From contig JAFTWC010000063.1 in assembly GCA_017465475.1 (NCBI GenBank), forward strand, positions 1 through 44,123: a stretch of 44,123 nt of DNA, given 5' to 3'. This DNA comes from Lachnospiraceae bacterium. Lineage in GTDB: Bacteria > Bacillota > Clostridia > Lachnospirales > Lachnospiraceae. The notes beneath the pieces are model-generated. The model was not told the origin of the DNA. It saw only the letters and a list, made by a program, of their open reading frames with translations, and made no database searches. Each line of letters opens with the position of its first letter. Position 1 is the stretch's first letter. A program made the position numbers and the translations under genes. Shown in pieces: positions 8,219 to 15,387 of the stretch.

Positions 8219-8249
8219 AGTATAAAGGGTCCCCTAAGGGGAGAGTCAA
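8219..8249 (-). promoter_or_regulatory. MerR-type promoter with 19-base spacer and dyad operator
   Basis: On the minus strand TTGACT (8244-8249) and TATACT (8219-8224) are separated by 19 bases. The spacer carries the dyad CTCCCCTTAGGGGA flanked by GA and CC. MerR activators are known to untwist exactly such over-long spacers. The gene it drives encodes a MerR protein. Confidence 0.8.
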
Positions 8250-8340
8250 GAAGTTTTCGTAACATATTCTATCTAAGTATATTTTTCCGTATTTTATCCA
8301 GTCTACCATATTCCAAAATTATTTTCAACGCCAATTCCAC
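8250..8340. other. Intergenic AT-rich segment
   Basis: The segment lies between the MerR-type promoter and the phased repeats. It is AT-rich, and no open frame, hairpin or promoter stands out. Confidence 0.3.
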
Positions 8341-8440
8341 AAACGGCAGATTCACTCCATAAACAGTCTGTTACCCCTTAAACGGTCGTTTAACTCCATG
8401 AACGGTCATTTTCCTTCACAAATAATCAAGTACCCCTTTA
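8341..8440 (+). repeat. Array of degenerate ~20 bp direct repeats upstream of an XRE gene
   Basis: Units start near 8341, 8361, 8380, 8400 and more weakly 8420. They read AAACGGCAGATTCACTCCAT, AAACAGTCTGTTACCCCTTA, AACGGTCGTTTAACTCCATG and AACGGTCATTTTCCTTCACA. The shared pattern is AAACgGTC, a T-rich middle and an ACTCC/ACCCC end, at a 19-20 base period, close to two helical turns. The array ends about 25 bases before the likely -35 of the XRE gene at 8531, so an operator array is a reasonable reading. Confidence 0.55.
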
Positions 8441-8462
8441 CTTCTCAACAAGGAATTGATAA

Positions 8463-8490
8463 TTGTTTTCCGCAAATCTTATGCTATACT
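8463..8490 (+). promoter_or_regulatory. Candidate promoter of the XRE gene at 8531
   Basis: TTGTTT (8463-8468), a 16-base spacer and an extended -10 TGCTATACT (TATACT 8485-8490) lie about 40 bases before the start codon. GGAGGA precedes the ATG. Confidence 0.55.
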
Positions 8491-8530
8491 AAAGTCACAC
8501 CGGTGAAAAAACAAACGGAGGACACTTTTT

Positions 8531-9688
8531 ATGGAAATAACCATTGGAAAAAATATCAAAGACTTACGAAAGAGAGACAACAGAACTCAGGAAGACTTGG
8601 CAAAAGCTCTCGGAGTGACCTGCCAGGCCATTTCCCGTTGGGAAGCAGGCGGCGGGTATCCTGACATGGAGCTGGTACCCGCCATTGCCAATTATTTTCA
8701 CGTCAGCATTGATGAATTGTTCGGCTATCACGGAGACCGGGAGGCTCAGATTCAGGCCATTGCAGACAAGGCCGGTGCGGCTCTTCGTGCCTTGGGCGGT
8801 TTCTTAGGAGAAGGCAGCGGAGATTTGACCGATACTGTAGAAATGTTACGGGCAGCCTTAGAGGAATTCCCCAACGAACCGGAGCTTCTGATCAAACAGG
8901 CGGAGTGCCTTTTCTATCTTGGTTGGCAGAAACACGGTCTGAACCCTGTGAAAAAAGAAGGCTCCCCATACCAATACGATGACACCGAGCGTAACAAGGA
9001 AAATGTCTACTGGCAGGAATCCTTACAGGTATATGACCGATTGCTTCATCTCAATGCAGAAACCAAATACAGGGAAGCAGCTCACCATAACATGTTATTC
9101 ATGTATAAATACAGAGGCGAATACGAAAAAGCAAAAGCCCTCGCAAACGAACAGCCTTGTCTCTTCTCCTGTAAAGAGGTGTTGCTCCCTTATGCCACAA
9201 CAGGGGAAGAAGAAGCAAAATACAGCGGAGAACTCATTCTCATACTTCTTTCCCAGTTATACGGCATAATGTCCCGTTCCGTACTTACCAATTCCGACAT
9301 TTCTTCCTCGGAATACGGAAGAGAGGTTCTGCTTACACTCATCCATTTGATTGAAACCGTATTCCCGGACGGCAGATGCGGACGGATGCATTGGGACTTA
9401 CGTTATTTGTATCTTCTTCTGGCAATGCAGGAATCCCGTCACGGTGATTATACGAAAGCTCTTTCCTACTTTGAAAAGGGCTTTGATCATCACAAGGAAT
9501 ACTGCCGTATTTCAACAAGCCAAAATGACTACAACTACTCTGCCCCGCTGGTGGCAAAGGTCTCCTTGGCAGCAGGTCAATTTCAGGAAAATCCGGAAAA
9601 CTTCTGGGCCATTACCATGCCGCAGTTTTCGGATGAGTTTAAAGAAGAACTGAAGAAAAATGAAAAATACAAGGAATGTTTCCAATAA
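8531..9688 (+). CDS. XRE-family regulator with TPR-like C-terminal domain
   Basis: The 385-residue protein starts with an XRE helix-turn-helix (IKDLRKRDNRTQEDLAKALG, TCQAISRWEAGGGYPDMELVPAIANYFHVSIDELFG). This is followed by about 300 helical residues with TPR-like units such as LRAALEEFPNEPELLIKQAECLFYLG and RHGDYTKALSYFEKGFDHH. This layout is that of XRE sensors whose superhelical domain binds a peptide or protein. ATG follows GGAGGA. It stands alone, with a terminator 18 bases after the stop, and is divergent from the MerR operon. The phased repeats between them are candidate binding sites for this protein or for a neighbour. Confidence 0.87.
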   Translation: MEITIGKNIKDLRKRDNRTQEDLAKALGVTCQAISRWEAGGGYPDMELVPAIANYFHVSIDELFGYHGDREAQIQAIADKAGAALRALGGFLGEGSGDLTDTVEMLRAALEEFPNEPELLIKQAECLFYLGWQKHGLNPVKKEGSPYQYDDTERNKENVYWQESLQVYDRLLHLNAETKYREAAHHNMLFMYKYRGEYEKAKALANEQPCLFSCKEVLLPYATTGEEEAKYSGELILILLSQLYGIMSRSVLTNSDISSSEYGREVLLTLIHLIETVFPDGRCGRMHWDLRYLYLLLAMQESRHGDYTKALSYFEKGFDHHKEYCRISTSQNDYNYSAPLVAKVSLAAGQFQENPENFWAITMPQFSDEFKEELKKNEKYKECFQ

Positions 9689-9705
9689 TCACTGACTGAA
9701 TAGAA

Positions 9706-9754
9706 AGCTGCGAATGAGACCACCTTTCCCTGTTGGCCCATTCGCAGCTATTTT
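9706..9754 (+). terminator. Intrinsic terminator after the XRE gene
   Basis: An 11-base stem AGCTGCGAATG/CATTCGCAGCT with a 22-base loop is followed by ATTTTC. The convergent DJ-1 gene ends just beyond. Confidence 0.75.
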
Positions 9755-9775
9755 CGGAGTTTTTTACTTCCACTG

Positions 9776-10348
9776 TTACCCTCTCATTTTCCCAAAATGC
9801 GCTTTCCGCATCTCTTCACTTTCAAATACACCAAGATATTCACACACTGCTTCCGCAAAGTCCACAAAGGCATGTCCTCGGGCAGTAATCACATTTCGGT
9901 CAACCACAACTCGTTCATCCCGATAGCCCTCTCTCGGAAACGGGTCTTCAACCCCAAGGGAGCGAATTGTTTCTTCCGTACAGGAAGTCGTATAGGTATA
10001 TTCATTTAGCACACCTGTCCGCCCAAGAAACTGCGGTGCAAAACAGATTGCTGCCACAAGCTTATTCCCGAATACCAACCTCTGTATCACCGAGCATATC
10101 TCATTTTGATTGTTATTGATCGGTCCGCCCGGTATAATCAAGCCGTCATAACCGCTCAAATCACCGATTTCATCAATTTTCTTATCCGGTATACAGTGTA
10201 ATCCGGATTGTGCCGTAACAACGCCGGAATCGTCCGCTATCGCGGTAATTTCATATCCGCCGATATTCTTTAGAAAATGCAGCAGCACACTAATTTCAAA
10301 GTCTGCCATGTTGTTATAGATGTAGCAAAGTATCTTTTTTGTCTTCAT
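9776..10348 (-). CDS. DJ-1/PfpI-family protein
   Basis: The 190-residue protein has the Rossmann-like DJ-1 fold: an opening strand KILCYIYNNMADFEISVLLHFL, the YDGLIIPGG segment, and the nucleophile elbow VAAICFAPQFL with the reactive Cys at about residue 101. The closing part, ITARGHAFVDFAEAV, resembles the region holding the family's supporting His/Glu. Family members include glyoxalases, chaperone-like deglycases, amidases and uncharacterised proteins; activity cannot be assigned. An ATG after GGAGG supports the start. It is separated from the upstream fusion gene by 101 bases with no clear terminator, so read-through is possible. Confidence 0.85.
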   Translation of the reverse strand: MKTKKILCYIYNNMADFEISVLLHFLKNIGGYEITAIADDSGVVTAQSGLHCIPDKKIDEIGDLSGYDGLIIPGGPINNNQNEICSVIQRLVFGNKLVAAICFAPQFLGRTGVLNEYTYTTSCTEETIRSLGVEDPFPREGYRDERVVVDRNVITARGHAFVDFAEAVCEYLGVFESEEMRKAHFGKMRG

Positions 10349-10449
10349 TCAGCCTCCTGTTTATACTCATTTCCCGTCACATCCCTGCAATGCCGGTCCC
10401 GTCACGTTTTCTCTTTACAACACCATCAGCAACGTTCCCGCTTGTCTTC

Positions 10450-11763
10450 TTACTTTTCTCCCAAAAACTTTTCAAGCAACGCCGTTACCGTCTCTTCCAC
10501 ACATTCGCACGGATACTTCAAAAACTCCTCCCGTGTCGTTGTTCCCGTTAGTACACCGGCAAACTTCATCCCTGCCGCTTCCGCTGCTTTGGCATCTACG
10601 TGACTATCTCCCACATAAAGCACATCCTCTTTCTTTACACCCAGTTGCTTTATTGCAAGAAGCAGTCCTTCCGGGTCCGGCTTCACTTTAGCCACATCTC
10701 CTACACCGATTACCACATCCAGTAAATCCTCTGCATCAAACTTCTTCATAATATTCCGAACGCGATACCCGAACTTCGTGGTTACAATACCGATACGATA
10801 CCCCTTCTCTCTGAGGGTCACAAGCAGTTCCTTTACGCCCGGGTACAGCGTAGCACTGTCTACCATCACCTCGTCCGCCTTCTCCTTAAACAGAGTAAAG
10901 AAACGATCAGCTCTCGATTCATCCATATTTCCGGTCAATGCTTTATAGGTTTCGGAGAGCGACAGTCCGATAGTCTTCTTAATCTCCTCGTAAGACCTTT
11001 CTTCCTCTCCCATCTGCGCCAGGGCATATTGTGCGCTAAGCACAATTCCGTTTGTGGTATCTCCGAGGGTATAATCGAAATCAAAAATAACCGTATTCAA
11101 CCCGTTTTGCTTATACATTCGTCCATTTTCAAAGGAATAATACGGCCGTTCTCCGATAACTTCCACCTCACCATCATTCACAAATAGAGTAACCTCTTCC
11201 GGCAAAGCCAGCACCTTCCGATGCTTTGAGATGCCGAGCAAATATTCCTTGCTGCGCTCGTCCTCTTCCTTTTCCCTGCTGGTAAAATGACAGAGCAAAG
11301 AAATTCCCTTTAACACATCCATTCCGGCAGTATCCGTCAAGCCTACGTCGTTCGGGTCATCTAAAACACAGGATTCCAAATCTTCTCCGAAAATAATGGC
11401 TCCTGCACTTCCTCCGAAGGCTACACCGCCCTGTTCCAGATAAGTACGCAATTTATCAAAGGCTCCGCATTCCTTTAAGTCCTTCAACAGCTTGTAGGTA
11501 TTTCCGCCGCCGATAAATACGACACTGTAATCGGAGAAATTCTTCTTAGCAAGCTCCGCACCACTCCGTACCATTTCAATGCAAGGAATCTGCACTTCTT
11601 TTAACTCCCCGGTAATCCATTCATAGCAACTGTCATACATTTCCGCCTCCATAGCCAATGGAATATATAAGCAAGGCTTCGTGTGGTCAATTACTTCGTT
11701 TAATCTCCTATTTGCCTCTATGGTCTGTTCTCCGGCTCCGCCACCGCATAAGAATACTTTCAT
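10450..11763 (-). CDS. Peptidase S51 (dipeptidase E-like) fused to a HAD phosphatase
   Basis: The 437-residue protein has two complete-looking domains. Residues 1-215 match dipeptidase E of family S51: MKVFLCGGG at the start, VFIGGGNTYKLL near 82-93, the nucleophile Ser119 in GGSAGAIIFG, and a candidate catalytic His159 in LLCHFTSR. Residues 222-437 match a Cof/phosphoglycolate-type HAD phosphatase: the nucleophile Asp pair in VIFDFDYTLGDT, IGIVTTKFG, and the final acidic motif DVLYVGDSHVDAKAA. ATG at 11763 is preferred over the longer upstream reading because GGAGGT lies 9 bases before it. Single stop-free frame and good linker continuity argue for a genuine fusion. The substrate pair is unknown. 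Confidence 0.88.
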   Translation of the reverse strand: MKVFLCGGGAGEQTIEANRRLNEVIDHTKPCLYIPLAMEAEMYDSCYEWITGELKEVQIPCIEMVRSGAELAKKNFSDYSVVFIGGGNTYKLLKDLKECGAFDKLRTYLEQGGVAFGGSAGAIIFGEDLESCVLDDPNDVGLTDTAGMDVLKGISLLCHFTSREKEEDERSKEYLLGISKHRKVLALPEEVTLFVNDGEVEVIGERPYYSFENGRMYKQNGLNTVIFDFDYTLGDTTNGIVLSAQYALAQMGEEERSYEEIKKTIGLSLSETYKALTGNMDESRADRFFTLFKEKADEVMVDSATLYPGVKELLVTLREKGYRIGIVTTKFGYRVRNIMKKFDAEDLLDVVIGVGDVAKVKPDPEGLLLAIKQLGVKKEDVLYVGDSHVDAKAAEAAGMKFAGVLTGTTTREEFLKYPCECVEETVTALLEKFLGEK

Positions 11764-11832
11764 AGCCACTTTACCTCCGACCGTTCTTCTTTCTTCTCTC
11801 ATTTTATCAATCTCACTTACCCTTGTCAAACA

Positions 11833-12125
11833 AAAAGGCTGTCGCGCATAACCCGCAATAATTTGTGGCGGTGGAATATTCCCAAGAAAACCTCAGCCAT
11901 ACATCAATCGATTTTTGCTTTCCCGAAGGGGCGCGCTCTTAGCGCAGTCGAAATCACCTCTTAGCGGTTCTAAGTCTCGAGGCCTCACCCGAGAGACGTT
12001 TAGAACCGGTTAGAGGAAGTTTGAGGTCGCGTTGCGCTTTGCACAAAATCGATTGATGTATGGCTGAGGTTTGATTTCGCGATATCCTCACCGCCACAAA
12101 AAAGGCCGTCTTGCGACAGCCTTTT
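11833..12125. repeat. Long palindromic intergenic element
   Basis: Outer arms AAAAGGCTGTCGCGCA and TTGCGACAGCCTTTT enclose a 233-base unit (11865-12097) that begins GTGGCGGTGG and ends CTCACCGCCAC. Inside, a 27-base perfect arm containing CCTCAGCCATACATCAATCG pairs with its complement near 12044-12070. The centre has a further strong hairpin, CCTCTTAG-CGGTTCTAA-GTCTCGAGG against CCGAGAGAC-TTTAGAACCG-GTTAGAGG (about 11966-12017), and a smaller GCGC-rich stem. There is no coding frame. The nested stems favour a structured RNA or a MITE-like element with terminal inverted repeats. Confidence 0.75.
12098..12122 (-). terminator. Intrinsic terminator of the symporter gene
   Basis: On the minus strand the stem AGGCTGT/ACGGCCT with loop CGCAAG is followed by T6, 12 bases after the symporter stop. 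The palindromic element begins right after the T-run. The same GGCTGTCGC arm could alternatively pair with GCGACAGCC at the far end of the element. Confidence 0.7.
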
Positions 12126-12134
12126 CACTCTTAT

Positions 12135-13664
12135 TTATTCTTCCCCGTTATTCACTGCTTCTTCCATTTCCTTCTGAACTTCTGCGTCATAAGAAAGCAC
12201 CGGTGTTACGTCTTTGCCCTTAATCTTACGATCCACATAATTACGTACAATCTTAATCAGTACCGGAGAAAGAACTACCACACCGATTAAGTTCGGAATC
12301 ATCATCATACCGTTAAAGGTATCGGAAATATCCCATGCAATGGAGGAGCTCATGAGCGCACCACTGACTACCAAAAGTACGAAAAATACCTTATATACCT
12401 TCACTGCCTTCAGTCCGAATAAGTACTCTACCGCCTTACTGCCGTAATGAGACCAGCCAAGTACGGTAGTAAATGCAAACAATAACATTGCGATTGCAAT
12501 GAACCACTCTCCCGGCATTCCGAATACATTTCCGAAAGCCTTCGCAACCAAGGTCGCATCGTCAGTGCCCGCTACCGCAAGACCGGTTTCCAAATCAATG
12601 GCACCGGAAGAAAGCACCACAACAGCGGTCATGGTACATACGACCATGGTATCTGCGAACACTTCGAAGATACCCCACATACCCTGCTTTACCGGTTCCT
12701 TTACATTGGAGTTGGAATGTACCATAACGGAAGAACCGAGGCCTGCTTCGTTAGAGAATGCTCCACGCTTACAGCCCTGTACAATTACAGTTTTAATTGC
12801 CACGCCGGCAACCGCACCGCCGACTGCCTTGATACCGAAAGCAAACTTAAAGATGGAACCGATAATCGCACCGATATCACCGATATGTACAAAAAGAATT
12901 ACCAAACATCCTACCACATACGCTATCGCCATAAACGGAACCACACGCTCTGCTACCGCTGCAATGCGCTGCAAACCGCCAATGATAATCAGGGCAGCAA
13001 CTACCATAAGTACAAGACCAATAATCAGTGCAATCAAAGAAGCATCGCCCACTACCGTCGGAGCCTCAACATTCTTAAAGAATGCGGATTCTACATTAAT
13101 AACGATTTTATTAATCTGACCCATGTTACCGATACCGAAGGATGCCAAAATCGCACAGATTGCAAATATAATTGCAAGCACCTTACCCACAATCTTGCAT
13201 CCTTTCATTTTTCCCAAACCGTCCTGCAGATAGTACATCGGACCGCCGGACCACTCGCCCTGCTTATTTCTGCGGCGATAATAAATACCAAGTACATTTT
13301 CAGAAAAGTTGGTCATCATACCTAAAAATGCCATAATCCACATCCAAAATACCGCTCCCGGACCACCGATCACGATGGCTGCTGCCACACCGGCAATATT
13401 ACCGGTACCGATGGTGGCTGCCAGTGCTGTACAAAGTGCTTGGAACTGGGATACAGAACCCTTTTCCTTCTTCTGTGCGTCCTTCTTAAATACGCTTACA
13501 ATGGTCTTCGTCCACCAGTGCTTTAAATGACTGATTTGGAATACCTTGGTTACAATCGTTGTGAGAAGACCTGCACCGATTAATAAAATCAGTCCCACCT
13601 GTACCCACACGAAATCGTTGACCTTACCGTTGATTTCGGTAAGAAGCTCCATAAAGCCTTTCAT
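12135..13664 (-). CDS. Sodium:alanine/glycine symporter (AGCS family)
   Basis: The 509-residue membrane protein has about 10-11 hydrophobic segments and the AGCS signatures: the N-terminal FQALCTALAATIGTGNIAGVAAAIVIGGPGAVFWMW region, GGPMYYLQDGLG, and the central GCKRGAFSNEAGLGSSVMVHS. The family imports alanine or glycine with sodium. The leader carries a glycine riboswitch whose 3' end touches the ribosome site GGAGG, so glycine is the likeliest substrate in this cell. It is a single-gene transcript ended by a terminator. C-terminal tail is acidic (EEAVNNGEE). Confidence 0.94.
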   Translation of the reverse strand: MKGFMELLTEINGKVNDFVWVQVGLILLIGAGLLTTIVTKVFQISHLKHWWTKTIVSVFKKDAQKKEKGSVSQFQALCTALAATIGTGNIAGVAAAIVIGGPGAVFWMWIMAFLGMMTNFSENVLGIYYRRRNKQGEWSGGPMYYLQDGLGKMKGCKIVGKVLAIIFAICAILASFGIGNMGQINKIVINVESAFFKNVEAPTVVGDASLIALIIGLVLMVVAALIIIGGLQRIAAVAERVVPFMAIAYVVGCLVILFVHIGDIGAIIGSIFKFAFGIKAVGGAVAGVAIKTVIVQGCKRGAFSNEAGLGSSVMVHSNSNVKEPVKQGMWGIFEVFADTMVVCTMTAVVVLSSGAIDLETGLAVAGTDDATLVAKAFGNVFGMPGEWFIAIAMLLFAFTTVLGWSHYGSKAVEYLFGLKAVKVYKVFFVLLVVSGALMSSSIAWDISDTFNGMMMIPNLIGVVVLSPVLIKIVRNYVDRKIKGKDVTPVLSYDAEVQKEMEEAVNNGEE

Positions 13665-13675
13665 AAAAAATCCTC

Positions 13676-13765
13676 CTGTCCTTTTGCCTGAGAGATCGGT
13701 GCCCCTTCTTACGTCACCTTACACCTTCGGCGTTCATTTGTAATGAATCTCTCCAAGAATGTGTG
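13676..13765 (-). promoter_or_regulatory. Glycine riboswitch (single aptamer)
   Basis: The minus strand shows the conserved glycine aptamer segments in order: CTTGGAGAGA, GAACGCCGAAGG, GGGGCACCGA and TCTCTCAGGCAAAAGGACAG. Only one aptamer is present. A small hairpin GTGTGT-AAAA-ACACAC lies directly 5' (13761-13775), where singlet glycine riboswitches are known to have a 'ghost' partner. The aptamer runs into the GGAGG ribosome site, 7 bases before the symporter ATG. There is no terminator between aptamer and start, so control of translation initiation is the likely output. The direction (on or off) is not visible. Confidence 0.9.
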
Positions 13766-13781
13766 TTTTACACACAGTAAG

Positions 13782-13810
13782 ATGATATAAAACAAGTCAA
13801 CTTTTGTCAA
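13782..13810 (-). promoter_or_regulatory. Promoter of the riboswitch-symporter transcript
   Basis: Minus-strand TTGACA (13805-13810), a 17-base spacer and TATCAT (13782-13787) lie just upstream of the aptamer. Confidence 0.8.
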
Positions 13811-13867
13811 GATTTCTTAAGCATAATATCACCTATTTTAGTACTTATGTTCCCGGACTTTTCCCCG

Positions 13868-13914
13868 AAAAAAAAGCGAGTATGCTCTCTGCAACGGCAG
13901 ATTACATTACTCGC
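13868..13914 (-). terminator. Intrinsic terminator of the 143-residue protein gene
   Basis: On the minus strand GCGAGTA pairs with TACTCGC and an inner TCTGC-CGTT-GCAGA hairpin, followed by T8. It starts about 45 bases after the stop. Confidence 0.85.
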
Positions 13915-13959
13915 CCAAAGGCAGTCGGATACTTCCGGCATACCCGTATCATTTTCTTT

Positions 13960-14391
13960 TTACAAATACTCCTTCAACTTTCGCATGAAATCCTCTTCTT
14001 CTTTGATCAGATTCTCTGCCAGTTTCTTACTCTCCGGTGATGCGTTTTCAAACTCATGGGCCTTCTCTGCAATGGTCTGAATTCCCATATTGCAACCGTT
14101 CATCATAATCTTGGCAATCTCCGTATCACTGCGCTTTACCATCATCTTCATTTCGGTGGTCAGCCAGGACATGGCAGAGGCCATCATGCCCGGGTCCTTC
14201 TCGTACTCGCCGTTTTCTTCTAACATCCTTGCGCTTTCCGCCTCCAACTCCTCATGACGCTCCGTACTTTCCCGGATTAGCGTAGCCAAACCTTCGGAGG
14301 TAATATAATCCTGAATCTGCTGCATGCTGTTAATGGCCATCTTACAACCGGAGTTACATTCCTGCAATAACTTTCTGGTATCTTCCTGCAT
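13960..14391 (-). CDS. Uncharacterised 143-residue helical protein
   Basis: I do not recognise this gene. The product is almost entirely helical, with charged heptad-like stretches (LIRESTERHEELEAESARMLEE, LAENLIKEEEDFMRKLKEYL). Two short internally similar segments, ECNSGCKMAINSMQQI near residue 11 and MNGCNMGIQTIAEKA near 98, suggest a duplicated helix-pair fold such as a four-helix bundle. There is no signal peptide or membrane segment. The ribosome site AAGAAGG lies within the right arm of a 16-base perfect inverted repeat (14394-14448) that spans its leader, which may limit translation from read-through transcripts of the permease gene upstream. It has its own strong terminator downstream. 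Confidence 0.75.
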   Translation of the reverse strand: MQEDTRKLLQECNSGCKMAINSMQQIQDYITSEGLATLIRESTERHEELEAESARMLEENGEYEKDPGMMASAMSWLTTEMKMMVKRSDTEIAKIMMNGCNMGIQTIAEKAHEFENASPESKKLAENLIKEEEDFMRKLKEYL

Positions 14392-14393
14392 AA

Positions 14394-14448
14394 AAAGTAC
14401 CTTCTTTCCATTTTATTATATCCCTATTATTTGGAAAGAAGGTACTTT
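14394..14448 (-). promoter_or_regulatory. Perfect 16-base inverted repeat covering a ribosome site
   Basis: AAAGTACCTTCTTTCC (14394-14409) is exactly complementary to 14433-14448, with a 23-base AT-rich loop. On the minus strand the hairpin is followed by TT and the ATG of the 143-residue protein, so the stem hides that gene's ribosome site and also resembles a terminator for the permease gene. The loop contains TATAAT (minus strand, 14415-14420), a possible -10 without a good -35. Confidence 0.7.
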
Positions 14449-14474
14449 CTATACGCATATTCTTTGATTTATTT

Positions 14475-15374
14475 CTACTTCATTGCTACCGATAATACAA
14501 TTCCCGCGATAATCACTCCGGCGCAAAACAGCTTGTAGCCGATGTTTTTCTCTTTAAAAATGAATTTTCCTGCCAATATCGTTACAATGCATCCTGCCTG
14601 TTTCAAAAGCGTCATAATCGTCACCTTACTGTCCGGTGACTGATTTGCAATAAACAATGCCTTGTCTCCGATGACAAAAATCAAACTTAAAATCCAAATC
14701 CAGTAGTTCTTTAACGCACTGACCAGACGTATCTTTGTCTTTGTAACAATAATGTACAGCAGATAATACAGGACGAGAAACAACATGTACCAAAACTGCA
14801 ACTGGGTACTGCTGATTTTTAGCATCAGTACCTTATCCATGGTGCCGGACACTCCGTTTAACAAACAGGATAAAAGTGCAAAGCATACAATCTTAAATTC
14901 TACACGTTCCGCCGGTTCTTTGGTTAACACTTCCCCGCCTGCAAGTGCTTTCTTCTTCGTCCGCTTTTCCCCTGTTTGATACCGGTACAACAAAAGTCCC
15001 GCACATACCAAAACCAGTCCTATCGTCTGCCAGAAGGTCATGCCCTCCCGTAAAAAAATCACCCCCATCAGGGTAGAAAAAATCACCCGGGACAAATCTA
15101 ACAATCCATACAGGCTGATGGGCATCTTCTTGATTGCCTTAAAACTGAAAATCCATGCTACAAAGATTACAAAGGACTTCAGTGCAATCAACACCATGGT
15201 AGATGCATCCACTCCGCCTGCCTTCGTAACTCCCGGCACAACCATCAGAAAAGAAAGAAGGGTGTAAACAAACAGCACCTCCAATACCGTATTCTTTTCC
15301 ATGGATTTTTTCTTTATGATTTCCCGTGTTCCTTTAATCACACCGTAAAGGAGCACCAACCAGACCCAAAGCAT
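14475..15374 (-). CDS. EamA/DMT-superfamily permease
   Basis: The 299-residue integral membrane protein has about ten hydrophobic segments in two repeated halves, each ending with the EamA-type pattern (VIFLREGMTFWQTIGLVLVCAGLLL in the first half, KFIFKEKNIGYKLFCAGVIIAGIVL in the second). DMT permeases export metabolites, amino acids or nucleotide sugars; the substrate is not predictable. The two halves are joined by a basic-to-acidic loop (EKRTKKKALAGGEVLTKEP). ATG follows AGGAGAGA. A terminator hairpin lies directly before the ribosome site, separating it from the small membrane protein upstream. Confidence 0.87.
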   Translation of the reverse strand: MLWVWLVLLYGVIKGTREIIKKKSMEKNTVLEVLFVYTLLSFLMVVPGVTKAGGVDASTMVLIALKSFVIFVAWIFSFKAIKKMPISLYGLLDLSRVIFSTLMGVIFLREGMTFWQTIGLVLVCAGLLLYRYQTGEKRTKKKALAGGEVLTKEPAERVEFKIVCFALLSCLLNGVSGTMDKVLMLKISSTQLQFWYMLFLVLYYLLYIIVTKTKIRLVSALKNYWIWILSLIFVIGDKALFIANQSPDSKVTIMTLLKQAGCIVTILAGKFIFKEKNIGYKLFCAGVIIAGIVLSVAMK

Positions 15375-15387
15375 AGCATTCTCTCCT

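Noticed and set aside
8341-8440. CRISPR array
   Set aside because: The units are contiguous, degenerate and only ~20 bases long, with no unique spacers between identical repeats and no cas genes in the window.
12499-13119. 206-codon frame on the plus strand
   Set aside because: It lies entirely antisense to the well-supported symporter gene and reflects its codon bias.
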